Assembly (NCBI RefSeq): GCF_016123485.1
Contig: NZ_JADCKQ010000008.1
Span: 1 to 64,000, forward strand
Reading direction: 5' to 3'
DNA from: Halocynthiibacter styelae
GTDB taxonomy: Bacteria > Pseudomonadota > Alphaproteobacteria > Rhodobacterales > Rhodobacteraceae
DNA length: 64,000 nt
Shown here: positions 55,477-64,000 of the stretch, piece by piece
Position numbering within the stretch: the stretch's first letter is position 1
How the letters are laid out: each line of letters starts with the position of its first letter
Translations under genes and position numbers: made by a program
The notes under the pieces: generated by a model
Databases searched by the model: none
The model's input: only the letters and a program-made list of their open reading frames with translations
Told to the model about the DNA's origin: nothing

Positions 55477-56208
55477 TCAGCCCTTACGGCGGAACGTCAT
55501 ATAATGTGGCGTCCGGCCTTCGCGCAAAGCCTTTTGTTCATAGCGTGTGGAAATCCAGTCATCCCAGGAATTGCGCCAGTCGTCCGCGCTTTCCGCCAGC
55601 CATTCAAACCCGGCCTTTGGCACTTCTTCCATAGTCTGACGCACGTAATCTTCAATATCCGTCGCAACCCGGAAAATCGCACCCGGTTTCAGAACCTTCG
55701 CCAGTGGCTCCAGGTGTTCCTGGGTCACAAAGCGGCGGCGGTGGTGACGTTTCTTGGGCCAGGGGTCCGGGTAAAGCAGGAAGGCTTTGTCAATGGATTG
55801 TTCCGGCAGCACATCAAACATGTCACGTGCATCCCCGGGGTGGATCGCAACATTGCTGACACCGGCTTCGCGGATTTTACCAAGTAGCATAGCAACGCCG
55901 TTGATATAGGGTTCACAGCCGATGATGCCGACATCCGGGTAGGTCTTTGCCTGATGCACCATATGTTCGCCACCGCCAAAACCAACTTCCAGCCAGACAG
56001 GTTTATCGCCAAACAGCGCCTTCAGGTCGATATTCTCACGGGTCGGATTGTCTTCCCAGGTCACTTTCCCCGGAGAAAGTTTCGCGAGATCTTCGTCGAG
56101 ATAAGTCTGCTGAGAGTCCCGCAGGCCTTTACCCTTGAAACGACCATAGAAGTTACGCCAGGGCGCGCCGGAGGGATGATTACCTTCAGGTTTTTTATCG
56201 TCAGACAT
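55477..56208 (-). CDS. trmB: tRNA (guanine-N7)-methyltransferase
   Basis: TrmB of 243 residues that methylates G46 of tRNA using SAM. Motif I is WLEVGFGGGEHMVHQA near residue 70, motif II IIGCEPYINGVAM, and the family signature PDPWPKKRHHRRRFV is near 150. The N-terminal APWRNFYGRFKGKGLR basic segment is typical of the family. Start at 56208 is supported by GGAG; upstream in-frame codons add an unlikely leader. It sits between rtcB–prfH and a macro-domain gene, all minus strand, giving a small RNA-related neighbourhood. Confidence 0.95.
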   Translation of the reverse strand: MSDDKKPEGNHPSGAPWRNFYGRFKGKGLRDSQQTYLDEDLAKLSPGKVTWEDNPTRENIDLKALFGDKPVWLEVGFGGGEHMVHQAKTYPDVGIIGCEPYINGVAMLLGKIREAGVSNVAIHPGDARDMFDVLPEQSIDKAFLLYPDPWPKKRHHRRRFVTQEHLEPLAKVLKPGAIFRVATDIEDYVRQTMEEVPKAGFEWLAESADDWRNSWDDWISTRYEQKALREGRTPHYMTFRRKG

Positions 56209-56297
56209 GGTCACTCCGCAGGCAAGAGAAAGGCAGGCAAATTGCCCGCCTTCCCTAAACTTTAAGCCCGCAAAGTGCAATCCACCCTGTGAGAGGG

Positions 56298-56819
56298 TTA
56301 GAGGTCACGAGCCTGAGCAAGCTTCAGAGCTTTATTCAGGGGCTTTGCTTCTTTCGCCGGAAACGCACACAGTGTAATTTTCCAACCTGCGCCCATAGCC
56401 TTCAGAAAGTGATGGGATTCCCGGATGGCAATCACTGCGGCCTCATCTTTGGGAAACCCGTAAACGCCAGTAGAAATCGCGGGAAATACGATGCGTTTCA
56501 GACCGTGTTCAGCTGCCAGTTTCAGGCTGTTACGATAGGCATTGGCCAGCAGTTCCGGTTCATCATTGCCGCCACCACGCCAGATTGGACCGACGGTGTG
56601 AATGATATTGAGAAAGGGCAGATCATGGGCACCGGTAATAACGGCGTCTCCGGTTTCACATCCACCAAAGGCCCGGCATTCTTCTTTTAGCCCGGGGCCG
56701 GCTGCGCGATGGATTACGCCATCAACGCCGCCGCCCCCAAGCAAAGATTTATTGGCCGCGTTCACAATTACATCGGCAACACACTCAATGATGCTTCCGA
56801 CATGAACAACCGGCCACAT
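56298..56819 (-). CDS. Macro-domain protein (ADP-ribose / deacetylase type)
   Basis: Single macro domain of 173 residues. The ligand-binding loops are [20 protein letters not shown] near residue 22 and [18 protein letters not shown] near 110. Macro domains of this type (YmdB/MacroD) bind ADP-ribose and remove ADP-ribosyl or O-acetyl groups. It is 3 bp downstream of metK's stop on the same strand and likely read through from it. Link to RtcB-type RNA repair (Appr-1''-phosphate chemistry belongs to another splicing route) is not implied by the sequence. Confidence 0.9.
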   Translation of the reverse strand: MWPVVHVGSIIECVADVIVNAANKSLLGGGGVDGVIHRAAGPGLKEECRAFGGCETGDAVITGAHDLPFLNIIHTVGPIWRGGGNDEPELLANAYRNSLKLAAEHGLKRIVFPAISTGVYGFPKDEAAVIAIRESHHFLKAMGAGWKITLCAFPAKEAKPLNKALKLAQARDL

Positions 56820-56821
56820 GC

Positions 56822-58003
56822 TTAAACCGCTTTCTTAAGCGCCTCGGCCAGATCCGTGCGTTCCCAGGAGAACCCGCCATCATCGGTCGGGGTCCGCCCA
56901 AAGTGACCATAAGCAGCCGTGCGCTGATAAACCGGTTTATTCAGGCCCAGGTGGGTCCGGATGCCCTGTGGCGTCAGATCCATACAGGCCGCGACCGCTT
57001 TTTCGATCTCACTTTCATGCACCTGACCTGTGCCATGGGTATCGGCGTAAATCGACAGAGGTTTTGCAACACCGATTGCATAAGACAGCTGCAGCGTGCA
57101 GCGATCAGCCATACCGGCAGCAACGATGTTTTTCGCCAGATAACGCGCCGCATAGGCTGCGGAACGGTCAACCTTTGTCGGATCTTTCCCGGAAAATGCA
57201 CCGCCACCATGTGGGGCTGCACCGCCGTAAGTATCCACGATGATCTTACGACCCGTCAGACCGGCATCCCCATCCGGGCCGCCAATGACGAATTTCCCGG
57301 TTGGGTTCACGTGCCATTCCGTCGCCGCAGAGACCCAGCCTTCCGGCAGTGTTTCGCGGATGTAAGGCTCTACAATCGCACGCACATCATCCGAGGTCAG
57401 ATTTTCATCCAGGTGCTGTGTGGACAGAACGATGGAAGACACGCCAACTGGCTTGCCCCCTTCATACACAACGGACAGCTGGCTTTTGGCGTCCGGGCCC
57501 AGCGCTGGTTCTGTGCCGTTTTTGCGCACTTCCGCAAGACGACGCAGGATCGCGTGGGAATACTGAATCGGGGCTGGCATCAGGGCTTCGGTTTCATTTA
57601 CCGCATAGCCAAACATGATACCCTGATCACCTGCGCCTTCGTCTTTGTCAGCGCTTGCATCTACACCCTGGGCGATATGGGCGGACTGTTCATGCAGCAG
57701 GTTGGTGATTTCCACGGTTTCGTGGTGGAACTTATCCTGCTCATAGCCGATGCCTTTGATGCAATCGCGCACGATGGCATCGGTCTTTTCAAGATATTCT
57801 TTAAGTTTCGCCTGATCAGACAGGCCAACTTCACCACCAATCACAACACGGTTTGTTGTGGCGAAGGTTTCACAGGCAACCCGTGCTTCGGGTTCTTCAG
57901 AAAGAAAGGCGTCAAGGATGGCATCCGAAATCTGGTCACAGACTTTATCAGGATGCCCTTCGGAAACGGATTCCGAAGTGAACGTATAGTTTTCACGAGT
58001 CAT
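56822..58003 (-). CDS. metK: S-adenosylmethionine synthetase
   Basis: MetK of 393 residues making SAM from methionine and ATP. Motifs are [20 protein letters not shown] at the N-terminus, [12 protein letters not shown], the P-loop-like [20 protein letters not shown] with catalytic Lys/Asp, and the C-terminal [14 protein letters not shown]. Length is normal. Expression is probably controlled at translation start by the SAM/SAH-type riboswitch directly upstream, whose GGAGC is the ribosome-binding site. First gene before the macro-domain gene. Confidence 0.97.
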   Translation of the reverse strand: MTRENYTFTSESVSEGHPDKVCDQISDAILDAFLSEEPEARVACETFATTNRVVIGGEVGLSDQAKLKEYLEKTDAIVRDCIKGIGYEQDKFHHETVEITNLLHEQSAHIAQGVDASADKDEGAGDQGIMFGYAVNETEALMPAPIQYSHAILRRLAEVRKNGTEPALGPDAKSQLSVVYEGGKPVGVSSIVLSTQHLDENLTSDDVRAIVEPYIRETLPEGWVSAATEWHVNPTGKFVIGGPDGDAGLTGRKIIVDTYGGAAPHGGGAFSGKDPTKVDRSAAYAARYLAKNIVAAGMADRCTLQLSYAIGVAKPLSIYADTHGTGQVHESEIEKAVAACMDLTPQGIRTHLGLNKPVYQRTAAYGHFGRTPTDDGGFSWERTDLAEALKKAV

Positions 58004-58010
58004 TTGAAAG

Positions 58011-58056
58011 TGCTCCGGTACAAAATGAAACCGCCACGCCAGGAAGCCGTTGTGGC
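58011..58056 (-). promoter_or_regulatory. SAM/SAH riboswitch in the metK leader
   Basis: On the minus strand the 24-nt hairpin at 58056–58033 contains CCACAACGGCTTCCTGGCG and closes with GTGG, followed by an AT-rich linker and GGAGCA at 58016–58011. This is the conserved sequence of the SAM/SAH riboswitch class described from Rhodobacterales metK leaders, where the GGAGCA strand, containing the ribosome-binding site, forms a pseudoknot on ligand binding. The ATG of metK is 7 nt downstream. Recognised from the conserved core, not computed. Confidence 0.88.
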
Positions 58057-58094
58057 AGCAGATGCATCGCCCCTACGCCTGTAATGGTGGAGGG

Positions 58095-59621
58095 TCAACC
58101 GTGCTTAGCGCGAAGTTGTCTCAAAAAGATTAATACGCAACCGAAAAACAACAAAAACAGGAATACAGGCCTGTCGCCTGTTGAACGGTATAAGGTTTCG
58201 CTGCGGGCCTCTGGCAGATACGCATCCAGAAAACCTTCAGTCGCAAAAGGCAGCTGCGCAGTGATCGTTCCATAAGGATCAATCATCGCAGTCACACCTG
58301 TATTGGCCACCCGCACCAGCGGTTTCCCCTGCTCGACCGCCCGGAACTGCGCCTGAACCAGATGTTGCCAGGGGCCGGAAATCTGGCCGAACCAGGCATC
58401 ATTGGTGATCTGCAAAATCCAGTCCGCGCCATCCGGGGCGGCATTCACATCCTGGGGAAACACGGCCTCATAACAGATCAGGGGCAGCGCCTGCCCAAGC
58501 GGGCCCAGATCAAACAGTTTTGCCTCAGCACCAGCGGTGAACCCATATCTCTGATTGGCCGCAAGGCCGTAAATCCCAAACTGCGCCATAACATCACCAA
58601 AGGGCACATATTCCCCGAAGGGCACCAGATGACGCTTGTCATAGCTTTGGTCCAGGCCGCCTTCTGCATTCATGTGAACGATGGAATTATAAAAACCTTC
58701 GTCGCGCGCATGCCCGATCCCAAAGAGCACCGGCACGCCATTCGCCGCATCCCGCAACAGCTGCATGCCATATTCTTCCTCAGAAAGGCGCACAGGTACG
58801 GATGTTTCCGGCCAGACGATCAGATCCGGGCGGCCCTGTGCACCAGGATCCGCGGTGAAGGCAAGGTTGCGATCATAGAATACAGAAACCCATTCCGGAT
58901 CCCACTTCAGGTGCTGTGGCGCATTGGGTTGCAGCAGACGGATCAGAGGTCGCTCATCCGACACAGGAACAGCATCCCAGGTGAGATAACCAGAAACAAC
59001 GGGCGCCACGCCCCAGACTGCAACCCCCAGGACAAACGCAGCATTCCGGCTGATCCCGCTTGCGCCCCAGACACCCGCTGTCATCAGCACCGTCAGCACA
59101 TTCAACCCATGCGGCCCGATGAGGGACACAAGCTGCATCGGGGCCAGATCAACCCAGATATAAGCGGGCATGGCCCAGGGGAAACCCGTGAAAACATAAG
59201 CGCGCAACAGTTCCGCCAGCGGCAACGTCACACAAAGTGCCAATGCAGCTCGTTTCTGACCTGCCAGTTTGCGCGCGCCCCAGAAGGAGACAGCCCAGAA
59301 TATCGCCAGACCACCTGCCATCAGGAAGATCGCAAAAGGGGCCATCCAGCCATGGCGGGCGATATCGACAAAGAAAGGCTCAACAATCCAACTAAGGGAA
59401 ACGGCAAAATAGCCGCCACCAGCCCCCCAGCCACGCCAAAGCGCCGTCCGTGGGGTATCTGCCGCTTCCAGCAGCATCGCCAACACAACAAAGCCAACCA
59501 ACGTCAGCGGCCAGAGCCCCCAGGGCGCATGGCCAAGCGCCATAAGCGCACCGGTCAGGAAGGTGGCGAAGATTGCCCGGCGACCCGTCAATCCGCCAAA
59601 CAGCGCCATCAGCTTCTGCAT
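58095..59621 (-). CDS. lnt: Apolipoprotein N-acyltransferase
   Basis: Lnt of 508 residues, an inner-membrane enzyme that adds the third acyl chain to lipoproteins. Six to seven membrane segments in the first 200 residues are followed by a periplasmic nitrilase domain. The catalytic triad appears as Glu in LIVWPETSVPVRL, Lys in YDKRHLVPFGEYVPFG and Cys in PLICYEAVFPQDV. The C-terminal membrane anchor (RPVFLFLLFFGCVLIFL) is present. It is 22 bp from the CorC gene, the usual order corC–lnt. Confidence 0.95.
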   Translation of the reverse strand: MQKLMALFGGLTGRRAIFATFLTGALMALGHAPWGLWPLTLVGFVVLAMLLEAADTPRTALWRGWGAGGGYFAVSLSWIVEPFFVDIARHGWMAPFAIFLMAGGLAIFWAVSFWGARKLAGQKRAALALCVTLPLAELLRAYVFTGFPWAMPAYIWVDLAPMQLVSLIGPHGLNVLTVLMTAGVWGASGISRNAAFVLGVAVWGVAPVVSGYLTWDAVPVSDERPLIRLLQPNAPQHLKWDPEWVSVFYDRNLAFTADPGAQGRPDLIVWPETSVPVRLSEEEYGMQLLRDAANGVPVLFGIGHARDEGFYNSIVHMNAEGGLDQSYDKRHLVPFGEYVPFGDVMAQFGIYGLAANQRYGFTAGAEAKLFDLGPLGQALPLICYEAVFPQDVNAAPDGADWILQITNDAWFGQISGPWQHLVQAQFRAVEQGKPLVRVANTGVTAMIDPYGTITAQLPFATEGFLDAYLPEARSETLYRSTGDRPVFLFLLFFGCVLIFLRQLRAKHG

Positions 59622-59642
59622 AATGCCCCCGCCATCCCCAGG

Positions 59643-60578
59643 TTATTCCGCTGCCATATTCGGCAGATGCACGCGCATGCGTTTGATCTTGCGCGGGTCG
59701 GCATCAATCACTTCGAAATCCGGGCCAGCCGGATGGCGGATCATCTCGCCGCGTCCGGGCACATGGCCAAGCAGAACAAAGACCAGTCCGCCCAACGTGT
59801 CGATTTCATCATCATCCAGGCCTTCGCGCAGATTCAGGCCGATCTCTGCTTCGAATTCTTCCATCGGCGTGCGGGCTTCGGCAACATAGCAGCCAGGACG
59901 TTCCTCAAACCAGAGCGCACCTTCAACCGCATCATGTTCATCTTCGATCTCACCAATGACCTGTTCGATCAGATCCTCGATGGTCACCAGACCGTCCACG
60001 CCGCCATATTCATCAATCATCAACGCCATGTGTTTGCGCTCTGTCTGCATTTTCTGCAGCAGAATGCCGATGGGCATGGACGGCGGCGCAAAGATCAGCG
60101 GGCGCATCAGATTGCGCACGGAAAAATCACCATTGCCGTTTTGTCCGTTGAACCCGTATTTCAGCGAGAAATCTTTCAGGTGGATCATACCAATCGGCGT
60201 ATCCAGCGTGCCTTCGAACACCGGCAAACGCGACAGACCGCTTTCGCGGAACACTTCGACCAGTTCATCGCGGCCAATATCATCCGGCACCGCCACCACT
60301 TCCACGCGGGGAATAGCGACTTCTTCCAGACGCATCCGGTGAAGGTTCAGCATACCATGCAGCGCAGTTTGTCCCGGGGCCGGAGTATCTTTCTCCGCCT
60401 CGCTGTCCTGTTCATTTTCAGTCTGGGAAAATCCCGCGAAAAGCCTGCGGAAAAAACCGCTGTCCTTCGCGTTACCGTTCTTCGGGTCTGACGACCCCGG
60501 TTCTATCTCTTCCTGCGCGCTTTGCGCCGCAGTAGAAGATCCGTCAATATTGTCGCCCATTGGTCCTTTCCGGGTCAC
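59643..60578 (-). CDS. corC: CorC/TlyC-type CBS-domain protein
   Basis: Cytoplasmic protein of 311 residues with two CBS domains, starting near AIPRVEVVAVPDDIGRDELV, followed by the C-terminal CorC_HlyC transporter-associated domain (DTLGGLVFVLLGHVPGRGEM). It has no DUF21 membrane part, so it is the short CorC type. The N-terminal 70 residues are polar and probably disordered. In E. coli the corC gene lies beside lnt and ybeY as here; its role in Mg2+/Co2+ resistance is proposed, not shown. Confidence 0.92.
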   Translation of the reverse strand: MTRKGPMGDNIDGSSTAAQSAQEEIEPGSSDPKNGNAKDSGFFRRLFAGFSQTENEQDSEAEKDTPAPGQTALHGMLNLHRMRLEEVAIPRVEVVAVPDDIGRDELVEVFRESGLSRLPVFEGTLDTPIGMIHLKDFSLKYGFNGQNGNGDFSVRNLMRPLIFAPPSMPIGILLQKMQTERKHMALMIDEYGGVDGLVTIEDLIEQVIGEIEDEHDAVEGALWFEERPGCYVAEARTPMEEFEAEIGLNLREGLDDDEIDTLGGLVFVLLGHVPGRGEMIRHPAGPDFEVIDADPRKIKRMRVHLPNMAAE

Positions 60579-60606
60579 TTAAACGGCGCACAACACGCGC
60601 CTGTCC

Positions 60607-61089
60607 TTAATATGGGTCAGCAATGCCAAGATTGCCAAGTATTTCTGTCTCAAGCCCTTCCATAAGGGCCGCATCTTTATCGTGAATGTGGTCGTAACCC
60701 AACAGATGTAAAATTCCATGAACGGCAAGATGTGTCACGTGATCCGTAAATGTCTTGCCTGCCTCAGCGGCTTCGCGCGCACAGGTGTCATAGGAAATTG
60801 CGATATCACCCAGTTCAGGATCCGGGCCAACAGGTGACAGAGGCTGCCCGCCCGCGTCATCAGCCGCGCGTTCTTCTGAGGGCCAGGACAATACATTTGT
60901 CGCCTTATCCTTGTCACGGAAGTCCGCGTTCAGCACCGCAATGCGCGCGTCATCACAGCCCATGACAACCACTTCCCAGTCGCCCGTCAGATCAAGATGC
61001 GCAAACACCGCCTGCGCGGCTGTTTCTGACAAAGCCTCCAGCCCCGCCTCTTCCCAGCGCGGGTCTTCACAAATCACATCGGTGATCAT
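60607..61089 (-). CDS. ybeY: Endoribonuclease YbeY
   Basis: YbeY of 160 residues, a zinc-dependent protein needed for 16S rRNA 3'-end maturation and ribosome quality control. The zinc motif reads AVHGILHLLGYDH with His124, His128 and His134, and the catalytic Arg lies in NADFRDKDKATNVLSWP near residue 58. Its ATG overlaps the phoH stop by 4 bp, and corC follows 29 bp later. Normal length and complete. Confidence 0.95.
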   Translation of the reverse strand: MITDVICEDPRWEEAGLEALSETAAQAVFAHLDLTGDWEVVVMGCDDARIAVLNADFRDKDKATNVLSWPSEERAADDAGGQPLSPVGPDPELGDIAISYDTCAREAAEAGKTFTDHVTHLAVHGILHLLGYDHIHDKDAALMEGLETEILGNLGIADPY

Positions 61090-62138
61090 TTCTCAGCCTT
61101 TTTCGCTTCGCGCTTGATAAAAGCTTTTTGATCGGCGTCGTCATAGGCCTCAATAATTTTCGCAACCAGCGGATGGCGCACCACATCTTTCGCGGTGAAA
61201 TAGTTGAACGAAATGCTGTCGATATGTTTCAGCAGACGTTCCGCATCATGCAGACCCGACGTCACGCCGCGCGGCAGATCGACCTGCGACCGGTCCCCGG
61301 TGATCACCATGCGCGATCCTTCGCCAAGACGGGTCAGGAACATTTTCATCTGCATGGTGGTCGCGTTTTGCGCCTCATCCAGCACAACAAACGCATTCGC
61401 CAGTGTCCGCCCGCGCATGAAAGCCAGCGGCGCGATTTCAATGCGCTTTTCTTCGATCAGCTTTGTGACCTGTTTCCCCGGAAGGAAATCGCCCAGCGCA
61501 TCATACAGCGGCTGCATGAAAGGATCGACTTTGTCTTTCATGTCACCGGGCAGATAGCCCAGCTTTTCACCCGCTTCCACCGCCGGACGTGACAAGATGA
61601 TCTTATCCACCAGCCCGTCAACAAACATCGATACCCCCGCCGCCACAGCCAGATAGGTTTTACCAGTGCCCGCAGGCCCGATGCCAAAGGCCAGTTCGTT
61701 TTCAAACAGCGCCCGCACGTAAGCTTTCTGGGCCTCGGTGCGGGGTTCAACGGTTTTCTTGCGGGTGCGGATTTCCACCCGGCCACCAGAGAACATTTCC
61801 ATCTGCTGGTCCGGCGCATTTTCATGCCCGCCATTGTCACCGCCCATACGGATTTCAGCGGCAATATCGCCCGTTTCCACCGAACGACCAGCTTCAAGGC
61901 GCCCATAAAGCGCGTTCAACACATCCACAGCTTTGCCGCGTTCATAATCCTTACCGTGCAACACCAGCTGATTGCCACGGCGGATGATCTGCACGCCGAG
62001 GCTGCTTTCAATTTGCGTCAGGTTTTTGTCAAATTCACCGCAAAGCTCAATCAACAGGCGGTTGTCTGGATATTCCAGCGGGGTCTCCGCAGGGTTTACC
62101 GCGGCTTCAGCTTCGATCTGCAGGTCTTCAGTACCCAA
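61086..62138 (-). CDS. phoH: PhoH-like ATPase
   Basis: PhoH-family protein of 350 residues. Walker A is IGPAGTGKTYLAV at about residue 153–165 and Walker B VVLDEAQNATTMQMKMFL near 255; an N-terminal KH-like region (ESSLGVQIIRRGNQLVLHG) precedes it. The start is TTG at 62138 behind GGAG with 5-nt spacing. PhoH proteins next to YbeY are thought to be RNA helicase-like factors; the reaction is not settled. Overlaps ybeY by 4 bp. Confidence 0.93.
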   Translation of the reverse strand: MGTEDLQIEAEAAVNPAETPLEYPDNRLLIELCGEFDKNLTQIESSLGVQIIRRGNQLVLHGKDYERGKAVDVLNALYGRLEAGRSVETGDIAAEIRMGGDNGGHENAPDQQMEMFSGGRVEIRTRKKTVEPRTEAQKAYVRALFENELAFGIGPAGTGKTYLAVAAGVSMFVDGLVDKIILSRPAVEAGEKLGYLPGDMKDKVDPFMQPLYDALGDFLPGKQVTKLIEEKRIEIAPLAFMRGRTLANAFVVLDEAQNATTMQMKMFLTRLGEGSRMVITGDRSQVDLPRGVTSGLHDAERLLKHIDSISFNYFTAKDVVRHPLVAKIIEAYDDADQKAFIKREAKKAEK

Positions 62139-62254
62139 GTTGGCTCCAGTCTGTCATCTGCCGGGCGAATCCGGCGCTTAAACCTATCGTCGCAATTTGA
62201 AAGGCCCCGCGCAAGGCAGGGGCGACAAACTTCACGAATTTGCAACAAAGGCGC

Positions 62255-63577
62255 TTATGGCAGGATTTCCCCGGTCAGTGAGTTGCTTTCGGTTGCGATA
62301 ATCTTCACGTCCCGGATGTCACCTACCTGAACACCTTCCGCAGCCGCGTGCACCGCGTGCAGGTAGCCGGATTTACCGATCATCTGGCCTTCAATGCGCC
62401 CTGGCTTTTCAAACATCACACTGACGGTGCGGCCAATCATATCGGTCTGGGTCTGGCGTTGCTGTTCCCACAGAAGTTCCTGCAACCGGTGCAGGCGTTC
62501 TTTTGCAACCTGTGGATCGACCAGCGCACGTTCAGCAGCGGGCGTACCAGGACGCGAGGAATAGCAGAAAGAATAGGCCTGGCCGTAATGCACTTCGCGC
62601 ACAAGCGCCATTGTGTCTTCAAAGTCCTGATCTGTTTCTTCAGGGAAGCCAACAATAAAGTCGCCAGACAACAGGATGTCAGGGCGCGCTTCGCGGAACC
62701 GTTCAATCACCCGCAGATAGCTTTCGGCGGTGTGGTTGCGGTTCATGCGCTTCAGGATCTTATCGCTGCCGGATTGCACCGGCAGATGCAGGTAAGGCAT
62801 CAGTTTTGCACAGGTGCCGTGCGCCTCAATCAGGGCATCTTCCATGTCGTTCGGGTGGGACGTGGTGTAACGAATACGTTCCAGACCATCAACTTTGTCC
62901 AGCTCTGCAATCAGACCTGCCAGCCCCATGGTGCCTTTCGGCCCCTGCCCGTGGTAGGCATTCACATTCTGACCGAGCAGTGTGATTTCACGCACACCAC
63001 GTTCGACCAATTCATTGGCTTCGCGAATAATGCGTTCCACCGGGCGGGACACCTCAGCACCGCGCGTATAGGGCACAACACAGAAGGCGCAGAATTTGTC
63101 GCACCCTTCCTGCACCGTCAGAAACGCAGCGGGCGCGCGTTTTGCTTTGGGGCGCAGTTTCAGATGTTCAAATTTATCTTCTTCCGGAAAGTCCGTGTCC
63201 AAAGCGCGTTTGCCCTGCTTCACGGTTTCCATCATTTTCGGCAGGCGGTGATAGGTCTGCGGGCCAACCACCAGATCCACCATCGGCTGGCGACGAATGA
63301 TTTCTTCGCCTTCCGCCTGGGCCACACATCCCGCAACGCCGATCTTCAGATCGGGGTTTTCTGCTTTCAGGCCCTTAAAGCGGCCCAGTTCAGAATAAAT
63401 CTTTTCAGCGGCTTTTTCGCGGATGTGACAGGTGTTCAGCAGAATCATATCTGCGTCTTCAACCTTCTCTGTTGACTCATATCCTTCGTGCCCAAGGCTT
63501 TCTGCCATGCGCTCGCTGTCATAGACATTCATCTGACAGCCCCAGGTTTTAATGAAGAGTTTTTTCTTTTCTGACAT
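62255..63577 (-). CDS. miaB: tRNA-2-methylthio-N6-dimethylallyladenosine synthase
   Basis: Radical-SAM methylthiotransferase of 440 residues adding the methylthio group to ms2i6A37 in tRNA. The auxiliary cluster cysteines are Cys14, Cys50 and Cys84 in the UPF0004 domain; the radical-SAM cluster is Cys159-x3-Cys163-x2-Cys166 in [14 protein letters not shown]; the TRAM domain follows near residue 375. Complete. It starts the miaB–phoH–ybeY–corC–lnt row and is divergent from the gene at the right edge. Confidence 0.96.
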   Translation of the reverse strand: MSEKKKLFIKTWGCQMNVYDSERMAESLGHEGYESTEKVEDADMILLNTCHIREKAAEKIYSELGRFKGLKAENPDLKIGVAGCVAQAEGEEIIRRQPMVDLVVGPQTYHRLPKMMETVKQGKRALDTDFPEEDKFEHLKLRPKAKRAPAAFLTVQEGCDKFCAFCVVPYTRGAEVSRPVERIIREANELVERGVREITLLGQNVNAYHGQGPKGTMGLAGLIAELDKVDGLERIRYTTSHPNDMEDALIEAHGTCAKLMPYLHLPVQSGSDKILKRMNRNHTAESYLRVIERFREARPDILLSGDFIVGFPEETDQDFEDTMALVREVHYGQAYSFCYSSRPGTPAAERALVDPQVAKERLHRLQELLWEQQRQTQTDMIGRTVSVMFEKPGRIEGQMIGKSGYLHAVHAAAEGVQVGDIRDVKIIATESNSLTGEILP

Positions 63578-63674
63578 CAGAAAGGCCCCGCGTTTGATCG
63601 CTGCTGTTTACATGTGCAGAGAGAGGCTTGCAATATCCCCGGAATTATCCGATTTTCCGCCTGAGTGAGGGCAT

Positions 63675-64000
63675 ATGATTTACGATAGTTTACAGACATT
63701 TCTTGAAAACGGGCAAAAGGCAATTGCCAAAGGTCCGGTTGCAATCATCCTGGTCGAAGATCTGGTTGAGGTCGAAAGCACCATCCGGCATCACCAGAAG
63801 CTGGATTTCGCATCCATACTGGTTTTGCGCCCCGCCGGGCTTGAGCTGCCCGAAGATTTATCTGACACCCTGCATATCATTACCTGGGATCCTTTTGAGG
63901 ATGACGCGACAGAAACCGCTGTGAACGCGATTTCCCAGGCGACGGCACCGGGCACCTGGATCTATTACTGCTATAACGCCGAATATCTTATGTACCCGTT
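63675..64000 (+). CDS. Conserved protein, 5' part only, cut by the right edge (glycosyltransferase family 2-like in relatives)
   Basis: An open frame from ATG 63675 (GAGGG 6 nt upstream) runs to the window end without stop: IYDSLQTFLENGQKAIAKGP ... VEDLVEVESTIRHHQKLDFA ... IYYCYNAEYLMYP. This N-terminus matches a Rhodobacterales protein commonly placed next to miaB and annotated as glycosyltransferase family 2; the visible strands ILVEDLVE and ILVLRPAG fit the start of a nucleotide-sugar-binding fold. 108 codons are seen. Divergent from miaB. Function is inferred from context and family memory. Confidence 0.65.
   Translation, partial: MIYDSLQTFLENGQKAIAKGPVAIILVEDLVEVESTIRHHQKLDFASILVLRPAGLELPEDLSDTLHIITWDPFEDDATETAVNAISQATAPGTWIYYCYNAEYLMYP

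Noticed and set aside
58362-60491. Very long open frame antisense to lnt and corC
   Set aside because: Both opposite genes are clear family members; the antisense product is His/Gln/Arg-rich without domains.

Overview
The window looks like chromosomal DNA of a marine Rhodobacterales (Roseobacter-group) alphaproteobacterium. The evidence is moderately GC-rich coding, an F1 operon in the order atpHAGDC without F0 genes, the block aroA–cmk–rpsA–ihfB–lapA–trpFB, a SAM/SAH-type riboswitch before metK (a class known mainly from Rhodobacterales), the block miaB–phoH–ybeY–corC–lnt, GapR (DUF2312), and several TRAP-transport and ectoine-type catabolic genes. I found no rRNA, tRNA, CRISPR array, prophage or plasmid functions. 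All identifications come from reading motifs and whole-protein similarity by eye.

Left part (1–12.5 kb): the 3' end of an IS3-family element lies at the left edge. Two catabolic units follow. Leftward from about 6.6 kb runs dctP–dctQ–dctM–ornithine cyclodeaminase–M20 amidohydrolase–amino-acid racemase (looking like the broad-spectrum type), divergent from a LysR gene with two palindromes in the shared promoter region. Rightward runs an AsnC/Lrp regulator, a semialdehyde dehydrogenase, a class III aminotransferase and a second M20 amidohydrolase; the first three resemble the doeX/doeC/doeD part of ectoine catabolism, but ectoine hydrolase and the usual deacetylase are absent. Together they suggest import, deacylation, racemisation and breakdown of an N-acylated diamino or ornithine-like compound.

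Middle part (12.5–36.8 kb): mostly housekeeping. It holds a Mn-dependent pyrophosphatase, HAD and MaoC proteins, a small phosphatase preceded by an unrecognised basic 61-residue gene, ribF, a YcgN-like protein, threonine aldolase, prs, the F1 ATP synthase operon with an H-type-lectin gene behind it, gloB beside two methyltransferases, clpA, an orphan iron-type ABC permease and GapR.

Right part (36.8–64 kb): an imelysin/di-haem iron-uptake cluster (irpA-type imelysin, DUF1111, a second imelysin, DUF1513), a LysR gene divergent from a PhnZ-like HD protein, then trpBF, lapA, ihfB, rpsA, cmk and aroA with small genes inserted. An RNA-repair pair rtcB–prfH, trmB, a macro-domain gene, riboswitch-controlled metK, lnt, corC, ybeY, phoH, miaB and the start of a gene cut by the right edge complete the window.

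The least explained structures are two related, GC-hairpin-rich intergenic elements (about 22.1–22.3 kb on + and 49.7–49.9 kb on −) sharing a GGCGGCGCCGCC core, and the combined amidohydrolase/racemase/cyclodeaminase locus.
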